A stretch of DNA of 33,626 nt, taken from assembly GCF_018531445.1 (NCBI RefSeq), contig NZ_JAHDTH010000075.1:1-33626 (forward strand), written 5' to 3'. This DNA is from Pseudonocardia lacus (lineage in GTDB: Bacteria; Actinomycetota; Actinomycetes; Mycobacteriales; Pseudonocardiaceae). Positions 15,245-23,945 of the stretch are shown piece by piece (the first letter of the stretch is position 1; each line of letters opens with the position of its first letter). The notes beneath the pieces were generated by a model. That model ran no database searches, had not been told where the DNA came from, and was given only the letters and a program-made list of their open reading frames with translations. The position numbers and the translations under genes were made by a program.

Positions 15245-16851
15245 GTCTGCTGGAGGTCACCGGCCTGCGGGTCGAGTACCGCACCGCGGCGGGCCCGCTG
15301 CACGCGCTCGACGGCGTGGACGTCCGCGTCGAGCCCGGCGAGGTCGTGGCCGTCGTCGGCGAGTCCGGCTCCGGCAAGTCCACGCTGGCCCACGCGATCA
15401 TCGGCCTGCTGCCGGCCAACGGGCGCGTCACCGCGGGGTCGGTGCTGCTGGGCGGCGAGGAGACCACCGGGCTGTCGGAGAAGGCGCTGCGCCTGGTGCG
15501 CGGGCGCCGGGCCGGGCTCGTCCCGCAGGACCCGACGGTCTCGCTCAACCCCGTGCAGCGCGTCGGCGTCCAGGTCGGCGAGGCCCTGCGGGTGCACGGG
15601 CTGGCCGACCGCCGCTCGGCCGCCGTCCGGGCCGTCGAACTGCTGGAGCGGGCCGGGCTGCCCGATCCCGCCGTGCGGGCCCGGCAGTACCCGCACGAGC
15701 TGTCCGGGGGCATGCGCCAGCGCGTGCTCATCGCGATCGCCATCGCCGCCGAGCCGGCCCTGATCATCGCCGACGAGCCGACCAGCGCCCTGGACGCCAC
15801 CGTCCAGCGCCGGATCCTCGACCACCTCGAGGGCCTGGTCCGCGGCACCGGGACCGGGATGCTGCTGGTCACCCACGACCTGGGCGTCGCGGCCGACCGG
15901 GCCGACCGGCTCGTGGTGATGTCCGGCGGGCGGGTCGTGGAGACCGGTCGCACCGCCGACGTCCTGGCCGGCCCGCGAGAGCGTTACACTCGCGATCTTG
16001 TCAGCGCCGCCCCCGGCCTGCACCAGGTCGTGCGCGAGAACCCGCACCGCGACGTCGACACCCACGCGGAACCGCTGGTCGAGGTGCGGGACCTGGTCAA
16101 GGAGTTCCGGCTGCCGGGCGGGGGCACGCTGCGCGCGGTCGACGGGGTCAGCTTCGACATCGCGCCGGGGGAGACCCTGGGGCTGGTCGGCGAGTCCGGG
16201 TCGGGCAAGTCGACGACCGCGCGGCTGGTGCTGCGGATGGACGACCCGACCTCGGGCGAGGTGCGCTTCGACGGCACCGACATCACCGGCCTGCGCGGGA
16301 AGGCCTGGCGGGAGCTGCGCAGGCGGGCCCAGCTCGTCTACCAGAACCCGTACGCCTCGCTCGACCCGCGGTTCAGCGTCGAGGAGGTCGTCGCCGAGCC
16401 GCTGCGCGCGTTCAAGGTCGGCGACGCGCGCGCCCGCCGGGCCCGCGCCGCCGAGCTGGTCGACCGGGTCGCGCTGCCGGCGTCGGTGCTCGACCGCAGG
16501 CCCGTCGAGCTGTCCGGCGGCCAGCGCCAGCGGATCGCGATCGCCAGGGCGCTGGCGCTGTCCCCGGACCTCGTCGTCTGCGACGAGCCGGTGTCCGCGC
16601 TGGACGTCAGCGTGCAGGCGCAGGTGCTGGAGCTGCTCACCGAGCTGCAGGCCGACGCCGGGCTGACCTACCTGTTCATCTCCCACGACCTGGCCGTCGT
16701 CCGCTCGATCGCGCACCGCGTCGGGGTGATGGCGCAGGGGCGGCTGGTCGAGCTGGCGCCCACGGCGCAGCTGTTCGACGCCCCGCAGCAGGACTACACC
16801 CGCGAGCTGCTGGCGGCCATCGCCGGTCGCCGGTCCCGGGAGACCGTATGA
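15241..16851 (+). CDS. Fused two-domain ABC ATPase (DppD-DppF type)
   Basis: 536 residues with two complete nucleotide-binding domains. The first has Walker [10 protein letters not shown] at 40-48, signature LSGGMRQR and Walker [13 protein letters not shown]. The second, after a linker near 270-280, has Walker [11 protein letters not shown]-loop [12 protein letters not shown], signature LSGGQRQR and Walker [13 protein letters not shown]. Oligopeptide-type importers usually use two separate ATPases (DppD and DppF); here they are one chain, as in GsiA of the glutathione importer. All catalytic motifs look intact. Each half ends in the family tail ([24 protein letters not shown]). Coupled by ATGA to both neighbours. 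Confidence 0.95.
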   Translation: MSLLEVTGLRVEYRTAAGPLHALDGVDVRVEPGEVVAVVGESGSGKSTLAHAIIGLLPANGRVTAGSVLLGGEETTGLSEKALRLVRGRRAGLVPQDPTVSLNPVQRVGVQVGEALRVHGLADRRSAAVRAVELLERAGLPDPAVRARQYPHELSGGMRQRVLIAIAIAAEPALIIADEPTSALDATVQRRILDHLEGLVRGTGTGMLLVTHDLGVAADRADRLVVMSGGRVVETGRTADVLAGPRERYTRDLVSAAPGLHQVVRENPHRDVDTHAEPLVEVRDLVKEFRLPGGGTLRAVDGVSFDIAPGETLGLVGESGSGKSTTARLVLRMDDPTSGEVRFDGTDITGLRGKAWRELRRRAQLVYQNPYASLDPRFSVEEVVAEPLRAFKVGDARARRARAAELVDRVALPASVLDRRPVELSGGQRQRIAIARALALSPDLVVCDEPVSALDVSVQAQVLELLTELQADAGLTYLFISHDLAVVRSIAHRVGVMAQGRLVELAPTAQLFDAPQQDYTRELLAAIAGRRSRETV

Positions 16852-17951
16852 GATTCCTCGTGATGACCCTGATCAGCAACGGCCCCGACCCGGTCACCGG
16901 GCGCACGCCCACGCCGAACGCCCGCTTCCACCGGGTCGTGGACACCGCGGTGCTGGCCGAGGAGCTGGGCTACGACGGCTACGCCGTGGGCGAGCGCCAC
17001 GAACGCCCGTTCCTCTCCTCGGCGCCGCCGGTGGTGCTGTCCGCGATCGCCGCCCGCACCTCGCGGATCCGGCTGTGGACCGCCGTCACCACGCTCTCCC
17101 TGCTCGACCCGGTGCGCGCCTACGAGGACTACGCCACCCTCGACCAGCTCTCCGACGGCCGCCTCGAACTGATCATCGGCAAGGGCAACGGCGCCGCGCA
17201 GGCCCAGCTCTTCCACGTCACCACCGACGACCAGTGGGACCGCAACGCCGAGGGCTACGAGCTGTTCCGCAGGCTGTGGCGCGAGGAGCGCACCACCTGG
17301 GAGGGCCGGTTCCGGCCGTCGCTGACCGACGCCGAGACCTGGCCGCCGCCGCGCCAGCAGCCGGTCCGGGTCTGGCACGGCAGCGCCACCAGCACGGAGT
17401 CGGTGGAGCTGGCCGCGCGCTACGGCGACCCGCTGTTCTCGGCCAACGTCACCAACCCGGTCGAGCCCTACGCCGAACTGGTCGCGCACTACCGCGAGCG
17501 GTGGGCGGCCCACGGCCACGACCCGGCCGACGCGGTCGTCGGCGCCGGCACCGCCGGGTTCCTGGTGGCCCGGACCTCCCAGCAGGCCGTCGAGGAGTTC
17601 CGGCCGCTGTTCGAGCACCGCCAGCAGCTGATCGCCCGGTTCGGACTGCCGGCCGTCTTCCCGACGCTGGAGGACTTCGTCGAGCGCAGCTCCGCGCTGA
17701 TCGGCAGCCCGCAGCAGATCGTGGAGAAGGTGCAGCGCTACCACGAGGCGCTGGGCCACGAGGTCACCCACCTCAACGTCGACGGCGACGGGCTGGGCCC
17801 GCGCCGGCAGCGCGAGCAGCTGGAGCTGTTCCAGTCCGACGTGGCCCCGGCGCTGCGCGCGGCGATCCCCAGCCGACCGTTCGCGGCCCCGGTCCCGCCC
17901 GACGCGGACGACGCCTGGCCACTGGACGAGCCGGCGGCGGTCGCCTCGTGA
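16848..17951 (+). CDS. LLM-class flavin-dependent monooxygenase (first)
   Basis: 367 residues, bacterial luciferase-like TIM barrel: [16 protein letters not shown] at about 34-49, [20 protein letters not shown] at about 63-82, [17 protein letters not shown] at about 93-109, and a C-terminal [17 protein letters not shown]. Known members use reduced FMN (or F420) and oxygen to attack sulfonates, sulfones, amines or other hard substrates. Being the fifth cistron of an importer operon under SAM-I control points to oxidative release of sulfur from the imported compound. No flavin reductase is encoded in the operon or anywhere in the window, so reduced flavin must come from elsewhere. Substrate unknown. 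Confidence 0.9.
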   Translation: MRFLVMTLISNGPDPVTGRTPTPNARFHRVVDTAVLAEELGYDGYAVGERHERPFLSSAPPVVLSAIAARTSRIRLWTAVTTLSLLDPVRAYEDYATLDQLSDGRLELIIGKGNGAAQAQLFHVTTDDQWDRNAEGYELFRRLWREERTTWEGRFRPSLTDAETWPPPRQQPVRVWHGSATSTESVELAARYGDPLFSANVTNPVEPYAELVAHYRERWAAHGHDPADAVVGAGTAGFLVARTSQQAVEEFRPLFEHRQQLIARFGLPAVFPTLEDFVERSSALIGSPQQIVEKVQRYHEALGHEVTHLNVDGDGLGPRRQREQLELFQSDVAPALRAAIPSRPFAAPVPPDADDAWPLDEPAAVAS

Positions 17952-19096
17952 CGATCCCGCTGTCCATCCTGGACCTGTCGCCGGTACCCGCGGGCGGCAC
18001 GCCCGGCGACGCCCTGCGCAACTCGATCGACCTCGCGCGGGCCGCCGAGCGGGCCGGCTACCTGCGGTACTGGGTCGCCGAGCACCACCTGGTGACCGGG
18101 GTGGCGTCGTCGTCGACGCCGGTGCTGGTGGCGCTGCTGGCCGCGGCCACCGAGCGGATCCGCGTCGGCTCCGGGGCCACCCTGCTGCCCAGCACGGTGC
18201 CGCTGCAGGTGGCCGAGCAGTTCGGCACGATCGCCGCCGTACACCCGGGCCGGGTCGACCTGGGCCTGGGGCGCGTGGACGTGAGCCGGCTCGTCCGGCG
18301 CAAGGAGGGCACGCCGCGCCTGGCTCCGCCCCCCGGCGGCCCCCGGCCCGCCCGCGTCGTCGACGGGCTGCTGGTCCCGGCGCTGCCCGTGCCGCTGCCC
18401 GGGGCCGACCTGCACGCACTCGGCCACGCGCTCGCGCTGCTCGGCGTGCCGCTCGACGAGGAGCCGCCGGACTACGACGCCCAGGTCGGCGAGATCCTCG
18501 ACTACATCGCCGGCACGGCCACCGGCGCCGACGGCCGCCCGCTGCACGTGCTGCCGGCCGAGGGCGCCGACCTCGACGTCTGGATCCTCGGCTCGACGCC
18601 GGGCAGCAGCGCGCAGGCCGCCGGCCGCCGCGGGCTGCCGTTCGCGGCCAACTACCACGTGCTGCCGGCCACCGTGCTGGACACGGTGGCCGCCTACCGG
18701 GAGGCGTTCCGGCCCGGGCCGCTCGACCGGCCCCACGTCATGGTGTCCGCCGACGTCGTCGTCGCCGAGACCGACGAGCGCGCCCGCGAGCTGGCCGCGC
18801 CGTACGCGCAGTGGGTGCTCGACGTCCGCTCGGGGCGCGGCGCGCGGCCGTACGTGACGCCGGCCGAGGCCCGGGCCCGCGAGTGGACCGACGACGAGCG
18901 CGCCGCCGTCGCCGACCGCGTCGACACCCAGATCGTCGGGTCGCCGCAGACCGTCGTCGAGGGGCTGCGGACGTTGGCCGCGGTGACCGGCGCCGACGAG
19001 CTGCTGGTCACCACGATCACCACCGAGCACGCCGACCGGGTGCGCAGCGCCGAGCTGCTGGCCGGCGCATGGGCCGACGTGCCGGCGATCGTCTGA
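17948..19096 (+). CDS. LLM-class flavin-dependent monooxygenase (second)
   Basis: 382 residues from GTG 17948, overlapping the previous stop (GTGA). Luciferase-like family: IDLARAAERAGYLRYWVAEHH at about 26-46, ERIRVGSGATLLPSTVPLQVAEQF at about 73-96, PGRVDLGLGR, and VWILGSTPGSSAQAAGRRGLPFA in the middle, the hallmark of the LLM subgroup. It is only distantly like its upstream neighbour, so the two are not a recent duplication and may be two steps or two subunits. Last gene of the operon. An internal Pro/Arg-rich insert at about 118-140 looks like a surface loop. Confidence 0.9.
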   Translation: MTIPLSILDLSPVPAGGTPGDALRNSIDLARAAERAGYLRYWVAEHHLVTGVASSSTPVLVALLAAATERIRVGSGATLLPSTVPLQVAEQFGTIAAVHPGRVDLGLGRVDVSRLVRRKEGTPRLAPPPGGPRPARVVDGLLVPALPVPLPGADLHALGHALALLGVPLDEEPPDYDAQVGEILDYIAGTATGADGRPLHVLPAEGADLDVWILGSTPGSSAQAAGRRGLPFAANYHVLPATVLDTVAAYREAFRPGPLDRPHVMVSADVVVAETDERARELAAPYAQWVLDVRSGRGARPYVTPAEARAREWTDDERAAVADRVDTQIVGSPQTVVEGLRTLAAVTGADELLVTTITTEHADRVRSAELLAGAWADVPAIV

Positions 19097-19170
19097 CGCT
19101 CGGCCACCTGGCCAGGTCACACGGGCGGCGGATAGGCGTATCCGGGGCGCTGCCCCGATCCTCGCTCAGA

Positions 19171-19184
19171 TGACGGATCCGTCA
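19171..19184. promoter_or_regulatory. Palindrome TGACGGATCCGTCA
   Basis: Perfect 14-bp palindrome about 115 bases upstream of the DUF574 methyltransferase start, in the 202-base gap after the LLM operon. A candidate operator; nothing else in this gap is clear. Confidence 0.35.
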
Positions 19185-19298
19185 CGGAGTGCTCTCCCTT
19201 CGATACCCCGGGTCGGGGACCGTCGTGGCCACGCGCCAGAGTGGGTGCCGCAGAGCACACTGCGCGTGGCCGCCACCGAGACCGAACGGGGGAACCTC

Positions 19299-20090
19299 GT
19301 GACCGACGACCTGATGGGCGCCAGCGGCAGACCGCACTCCGCGCGCATTTGGAACTACTGGCTGGGCGGCACCGACAACACCGCGGCCGACCGCGCGGCG
19401 GGTGACGCCTGGCTGGCGTTGAACCCCGAGGTGGTCGACGTCGTGCGGGAGTCGCGGGCGTTCCTCGGGCGGGCCGTGGAGACGCTGGCCCGCCAGGAGG
19501 GGGTGCGCCAGTTCCTCGACGTCGGCGCGGGCCTGCCGGCGGTGGAGAACACCCACCAGATCGTCCAGCGCACCGCCCCCGACGCCGTCGTCGTGTGCGT
19601 CGACCACGAGCCCGAGGTCGTCGCGCACGCCGAGCGGATCCTGGCCGACGGCGCCGCGGGCGCCACCCGCTTCGTCGACGCCGACATCCTCGACCCGGGC
19701 GGCATGCTGCGCCTGGTCGGCGAGCACATCGACCTGAACCGGCCCGTCGCCGTGCTGATGATGGGGGTGCTCGGGCACATCCCCGATCTCGACGAGGCGC
19801 GCGACCTCGTCCGCTACGTCATGGACCGCACCTGCCCCGGCAGCTTCCTGGTGGCCGCCGACGGCACCCACGTGGTCGTCGGGGAGGCGGTGCGCAAGGC
19901 GGGCGCGGAGTACGCCGACACCGGCGCGGTGCCGTACACGACCCGCGAGCCGCACGAGGTCGAGAGCTTCTTCGAGGGGCTGGAGTTCCTGCCGCCGGGC
20001 TGCGTCCCGGTCTCCCGGTGGCGGCCGGCCCCCGGCGACGGCGTGCCCGCCGCCGTCGACGGCTTCGGTGGGGTGGGCCGCAAGCGCTGA
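19299..20090 (+). CDS. DUF574-family S-adenosylmethionine-dependent methyltransferase
   Basis: 263 residues from GTG 19299, chosen for the GGGGGAA site and because the family starts shortly before its signature; an ATG at 19170 in frame would add 43 residues with no ribosome site. Hallmarks: PHSARIWNYWLGGTDN near the start, FLDVGAGLPAVENTHQ as the SAM-binding loop, VVCVDHEPEVVAHAE, and VAVLMMGVLGHIPD. This is the PF04672 family, very abundant in actinobacteria and of unknown substrate. It is separate from the LLM operon by about 200 bases but same-strand. Confidence 0.9.
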   Translation: MTDDLMGASGRPHSARIWNYWLGGTDNTAADRAAGDAWLALNPEVVDVVRESRAFLGRAVETLARQEGVRQFLDVGAGLPAVENTHQIVQRTAPDAVVVCVDHEPEVVAHAERILADGAAGATRFVDADILDPGGMLRLVGEHIDLNRPVAVLMMGVLGHIPDLDEARDLVRYVMDRTCPGSFLVAADGTHVVVGEAVRKAGAEYADTGAVPYTTREPHEVESFFEGLEFLPPGCVPVSRWRPAPGDGVPAAVDGFGGVGRKR

Positions 20091-20153
20091 CCCGGCGCCC
20101 GGTCGTGTGCTTTGCTCACGACCGGGACACCCACAGCGGCGTGAGGAGCGGGC

Positions 20154-20993
20154 ATGCAGGCGGCCAGCAGCGGCACGGAGATCGACACCGGCACCACCGA
20201 CCTGCTCGCCTCGGTCGAGCGTGGGGTCGGCGTCCTCACCCTGAACCGCCCCGACCGGCGCAACGCGCTGTCCGCGGCGATGTTCGAGGCGCTCGCCCGG
20301 CTGCTCGACGAGTGGGAGGCCGCCGACGACATCGGCGCCGTCGTGCTCACCGGGGCCGGTCCGGCGTTCTGCGCGGGCGGCGACGTCAAGGGCTTCGCCG
20401 AGCGCGGCGGCGAGGGCGGCGGGCACAGCGAGTCGATCGACGAGCGGGTGGCCCGGCAGCGGGCCAGCCAGCGCGCGACGACGGGCCGGCTGCACTCCTA
20501 CGCCAAGCCCACCGTCGCCGCGCTCCCCGGCGCCGCCGCGGGCGCCGGCATCGGCCTCGCCCTGGCCTGCGACCTGCGCGTCGGCTGCGACCGGTCGTCG
20601 ATCGTCGGGGCGTTCGGCAAGGTCGGGCTCTCCGGCGACTACGGCGCCATCTGGGGCCTGACCAGGCTGGTCGGGCCGGCCAGGGCCCGCCAGGCGATGT
20701 TCCTCGGCGAGCGGATCGACGCCGCCACCGCCCTCGACTGGGGCCTGCTCAACTGGGTGGTGCCCGCCGAGGAGCTGCGGGAGTACGCGCTGGGCGTCGC
20801 CGCCGGGCTGGCCGCCGGCCCGCGCCAGGCGCTGGCCGCGATGAAGCAGAACCTGCTCGACGCCGAGCAGCTCGACCTGGCCGCCGCGATGGACCGGGAG
20901 GTGCCCCGGCACCTGACCTGCGGCGTCACCGACGACCACCGGGAGGCCGTGCTGGCGTTCGTGGAGAAGCGGGCCCCCGTCTTCGGCCGGTGA
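20154..20993 (+). CDS. Crotonase-family protein (enoyl-CoA hydratase/isomerase)
   Basis: 279 residues; ATG with GAGGAG upstream. Crotonase features: LNRPDRRNALS at 30-40, oxyanion-hole FCAGGDVKGF at 72-81, and GAAAGAGIGLALACDLRVG at 126-144. The two catalytic glutamates of true hydratases are missing: the first is Gly134 and the second falls in FGKVGLSGDYG as Gly158. Asp162 in GLSGDYG sits where PaaG-like isomerases have their catalytic Asp. I therefore favour an enoyl-CoA isomerase or a specialised crotonase over a beta-oxidation hydratase. Converges on the cupin gene with 13 bases between stops. Confidence 0.85.
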   Translation: MQAASSGTEIDTGTTDLLASVERGVGVLTLNRPDRRNALSAAMFEALARLLDEWEAADDIGAVVLTGAGPAFCAGGDVKGFAERGGEGGGHSESIDERVARQRASQRATTGRLHSYAKPTVAALPGAAAGAGIGLALACDLRVGCDRSSIVGAFGKVGLSGDYGAIWGLTRLVGPARARQAMFLGERIDAATALDWGLLNWVVPAEELREYALGVAAGLAAGPRQALAAMKQNLLDAEQLDLAAAMDREVPRHLTCGVTDDHREAVLAFVEKRAPVFGR

Positions 20994-21006
20994 CCCGCCG
21001 CCCCGG

Positions 21007-21399
21007 TCACGATGTCGGCGGCTCGTCCTGGCCCGACTCCTCCAGCGCGTCCGCCTCCTCCTTGGTCCGGTGCACCGCGCCGTCGGCGTGGTCGGCCGGG
21101 CCGTAGACGGTGTAGAGGACCAGCGGGTTCGGCCCGGTGTTCACGAAGTTGTGCTTGCGCCCGGCCGGCACCACGACCAGGTCGCCGGCCGCGACCTTGC
21201 GCTTCTGCCCGGAGACGGTGGCCTCGCCGACCCCGCTGACGAACGTCAGGATCTGGTCGTTCTCCTCGTGCACCTCCTCGCCGATCTCACCACCTGCGGG
21301 GATGGTCATGATGACGAGCTGGGTGTGCTTCCCGGTCCACAGGACGCGGCGGAAGTCGTCGTGCTGCTCGGCAATTTTGGCGATCGTGAAGTGCTCCAT
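21007..21399 (-). CDS. Small single-domain cupin protein
   Basis: 130 residues. One conserved cupin barrel: motif 1 GEIGEEVHEENDQILTFVSG (His44 and acidic residues after it), motif 2 AGDLVVVPAGRKHNFVNTG (His83). A metal site of His/Glu/Gln/His type is plausible. The tail after about 105 is acidic and likely flexible. Such proteins can be isomerases, dioxygenases or binding proteins, and none can be chosen here. The ribosome site is weak (GGTGAT). It is divergent from the acyl-CoA ligase gene; a palindromic repeat lies between them. Confidence 0.85.
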   Translation of the reverse strand: MEHFTIAKIAEQHDDFRRVLWTGKHTQLVIMTIPAGGEIGEEVHEENDQILTFVSGVGEATVSGQKRKVAAGDLVVVPAGRKHNFVNTGPNPLVLYTVYGPADHADGAVHRTKEEADALEESGQDEPPTS

Positions 21400-21442
21400 G
21401 GGATCACCGTGCCCGGTTCGGGCCTCCTCGCAACCGCCAGAT

Positions 21443-21507
21443 CCGTCGAGAACGACGTTGTTGTCGATTGGACCGGTCCAAAATCACGGTAACCTCGTTC
21501 TCGACGG
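21443..21507. repeat. Palindromic repeat, CCGTCGAGAACG family, copy 1
   Basis: Outer arms CCGTCGAGAACGA (21443-21455) and TCGTTCTCGACGG (21495-21507) are exact reverse complements. The centre TTGGACCGGTCCAA (21468-21481) is a perfect palindrome, and the stretch between is partly paired. It is AT-richer than its surroundings and lies between the divergent cupin and ligase genes, so it could act on either promoter. Confidence 0.8.
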
Positions 21508-21603
21508 GGCCGGCGACGTGATGTGGACGACATCGGGGGCGCACCCGCCGCACCCCGCGTGCGAGATTCACGGGGCGGGACGTCGCTGGGGACGGGGAGG
21601 CAC

Positions 21604-23070
21604 GTGGGCACCGAGCTGTCGATCGGCCGCTTGATCGGTCACTTCGCGCGGACCAAGCCCGACGAGCTCGCGCTCGTCGAGGACGGCCCGGGGGAGGGCC
21701 CGGCCGACCAGTGCACATGGGCCGAGCTCGACCGCGTGACCAACGCGCTGGCCAGGGCCTACGCCGAGCGCGGCGTCGGGCGGGACGGCATGGTGGCGGT
21801 GTCGCTGCCGAACTCGGCGGAGTTCGTCCGCGCCTGCGTCGCGATCTGGAAGCTGGGCGGCACGCCGCTGCCGCTGTCGGTGAAGCTGCCGGCGATCGAG
21901 CGCGACCGGATCATCGCGCTGGCCGAGCCCGCGCTGCTGCTGGGCGCCGAGTCCAGCGACGTGCCCAGCCTGCCCCGCGGCTTCGACCCGGCCGGGTTCG
22001 ACGACACGGAGCTGCCCGACCGCGTCTCGACGTACTGGAAGGCGCTCACCTCCGGCGGCAGCACGGGCCTTCCGAAGATCATCGTGGCCCGGGGTCGGGC
22101 GGTGTTCGACCCGGACGTGCCGGTCGTCGACTACGTGCCGGCCGGCGGCGTCCACCTGGTCGCCGGGCCGCTGTACCACAACGCCGCCTTCATCTACGGC
22201 ATGCGCGCCTTCTTCAGCGGCTCCCGGCTGGTCATCCTGCCCCGCTTCGACCCGACCAGGGTGCTGACGATCGTCGACGAGCAGCGGGTGACCTGGACGC
22301 AGCTGGTGCCGACGATGATGAACCGGATCTGGCACCTGCCCGCCGAGCAGCGCGCCGCGGCCGACTGGTCGTCGCTGCTGATGCTGCTGCACGTCGGCGG
22401 CCCGTGCGCGCCGTGGCTCAAGGAGGCGTTCATCGACTGGCTCGGGCCGGAGCGGATCGTCGAGGTCTACGGCGGCACCGAGGGCCAGGGCGCCACCTCG
22501 ATCACCGGCACCGAGTGGCTCCAGCACCGCGGGTCGGTCGGGCGGCCCGTGCTGAACTCCCGGTTCCAGGTGCAGGACGAGGACGGCAACCCCGTGCCGC
22601 CCGGCGTGGTCGGCGAGGTGTTCCTGATGCCCGAGGGCGGGCCGGGCTCGACCTACCACTACCTGGGCGCGCAGTCGCGCAGCCGCAACGGCTGGGAGTC
22701 GATCGGCGACCTCGGCTACTACGACGAGGACGGCTACCTCTACCTGTCCGACCGGTCCACCGACTGCATCGTCAGCGGCGGCGCCAACGTGTACCCGGCC
22801 GAGGTGGAGGGCGCCCTGGGCGCGCACCCGGGCGTCCGCACCAGCGCGGTCATCGGGCTGCCCGACGACGACCTCGGCCAGAAGGTCGTCGCGATCGTCG
22901 AGGCCGAGCCGGGCGTCACCGCCGAGGAGCTCGACACCCACCTGCGCGAGCTGATCGCCCCCTACAAGCGCCCGCGCGAGTACGAGCTGACCGACCAGTC
23001 GCTGCGCGACGAGGCCGGCAAGGTCCGGCGCTCGGCGCTGCGCAAGGCCAGGTTGGAGGCGACGGCGTGA
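21604..23070 (+). CDS. AMP-forming acyl-CoA synthetase/ligase
   Basis: 488 residues from GTG 21604, with GGGGAGG close upstream. ANL-superfamily motifs: P-loop-like TSGGSTGLPK (the usual TSGTTGxPK), LLHVGGPCAPWLKE, the adenine-binding VEVYGGTEGQG, GDLGYYDEDGYLYLSDR hinge region, SGGANVYPAEVE, and the C-terminal catalytic lysine in DEAGKVRRSALR. It activates a carboxylic acid as the CoA thioester via an acyl-AMP. The substrate is not predictable, but resemblance to bile-acid/steroid or aromatic-acid ligases is possible. Overlaps the thioesterase gene by GTGA, so the two are coupled. Confidence 0.9.
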   Translation: MGTELSIGRLIGHFARTKPDELALVEDGPGEGPADQCTWAELDRVTNALARAYAERGVGRDGMVAVSLPNSAEFVRACVAIWKLGGTPLPLSVKLPAIERDRIIALAEPALLLGAESSDVPSLPRGFDPAGFDDTELPDRVSTYWKALTSGGSTGLPKIIVARGRAVFDPDVPVVDYVPAGGVHLVAGPLYHNAAFIYGMRAFFSGSRLVILPRFDPTRVLTIVDEQRVTWTQLVPTMMNRIWHLPAEQRAAADWSSLLMLLHVGGPCAPWLKEAFIDWLGPERIVEVYGGTEGQGATSITGTEWLQHRGSVGRPVLNSRFQVQDEDGNPVPPGVVGEVFLMPEGGPGSTYHYLGAQSRSRNGWESIGDLGYYDEDGYLYLSDRSTDCIVSGGANVYPAEVEGALGAHPGVRTSAVIGLPDDDLGQKVVAIVEAEPGVTAEELDTHLRELIAPYKRPREYELTDQSLRDEAGKVRRSALRKARLEATA

Positions 23071-23945
23071 CGGCGGCACCCGTCCCCGAGCCGGGGCCGG
23101 ACCCGGCGTCGTGGCGGGAGCACCGCTCGGGCGTCGAGCAGGTCGACGAGCTGCTGCGGGCGCTGGCCGTGGAACCGGTCGGCAAGCACGAGTTCACCGC
23201 GTCGAGCACCGGCTGGCCGACCGGGCGCGTCTTCGGCGGGCAGATACTGGCCCAGTCGATGATCGCCGCCCAGCTGACCGTCGACGGGCCGGGCGTGGCG
23301 CACTCGCTGCACGCCTACTTCATGCGCGCCGGGCGGACCGACGAGGAGATCCGGTTCGTCGTCGACCCGTTGCGCGACGGGCGTTCCTACAGCACCCGGC
23401 GCATCGACGCCGTGCAGGGCGGCCTGGTCATCGCGACCTCGCTGATGTCGTTCGGCCGGCCCGAGGACGGCCCCGACCACCAGGACGAGCTGCCCGAGCG
23501 CCCCGCGCCCGACGACCTGGCCCCGCGCGTGCCGTTCGCCGCGGCGCCCGACGGCCCCAGCCGGGCGGGGGCGCTGGAGCTGCGGGCCTGCTCCCTGGAC
23601 GACCACCCCGACCCCGCGGCGACCTCGACCTGGATGCGGATCGGCGGCCGGCTGCCCGACGACCCGCTGCTGCACCGGGCCCTGCTCGTGTACCTGTCCG
23701 ACCTGACGCTGGTGCACGGCGCGTTCCGCCGCCAGGGCCTGTCCCGCCGCGACATCCGCACGGCCAGCCTCGACCACGCCCTGTGGTTGTACCGGCCGGC
23801 GAGGGTCGACGAGTGGGTGCTCTACGACAGCCGCAGCCCGTCCGCGGCCGGCGGGCGTGCCGCCGGGGCGGGCAGGCTGTTCTCGGTCGGGGGCGAGCTG
23901 CTGGCCTCGGCCGCGCAGGAGATGTCGGTGCGGGTCAAGCGGTAG
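23067..23945 (+). CDS. tesB: Acyl-CoA thioesterase II (TesB family)
   Basis: 292 residues, double hotdog. First half: GWPTGRVFGGQILAQSMIAA and AHSLHAYFMRAGR. Second half: ASLDHALWLYRP (catalytic Asp), SPSAAGGRAAGAG (Ser at the Thr/Ser position) and SAAQE (Gln). These correspond to the Asp/Thr/Gln triad of TesB. It hydrolyses acyl-CoA to free acid and CoA, the reverse direction of the coupled upstream ligase, perhaps giving a CoA-recycling or editing pair. Its stop codon directly abuts the stop of the convergent LtrA gene inside the hexamer TAGCTA. Confidence 0.92.
   Translation: MTAAPVPEPGPDPASWREHRSGVEQVDELLRALAVEPVGKHEFTASSTGWPTGRVFGGQILAQSMIAAQLTVDGPGVAHSLHAYFMRAGRTDEEIRFVVDPLRDGRSYSTRRIDAVQGGLVIATSLMSFGRPEDGPDHQDELPERPAPDDLAPRVPFAAAPDGPSRAGALELRACSLDDHPDPAATSTWMRIGGRLPDDPLLHRALLVYLSDLTLVHGAFRRQGLSRRDIRTASLDHALWLYRPARVDEWVLYDSRSPSAAGGRAAGAGRLFSVGGELLASAAQEMSVRVKR

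Noticed and set aside
11764..16851. Nickel or dipeptide importer as the definite function
   Set aside because: The binding protein family fits nickel, peptides and glutathione alike; regulation by SAM and Cys favours a sulfur compound, but the ligand cannot be read.
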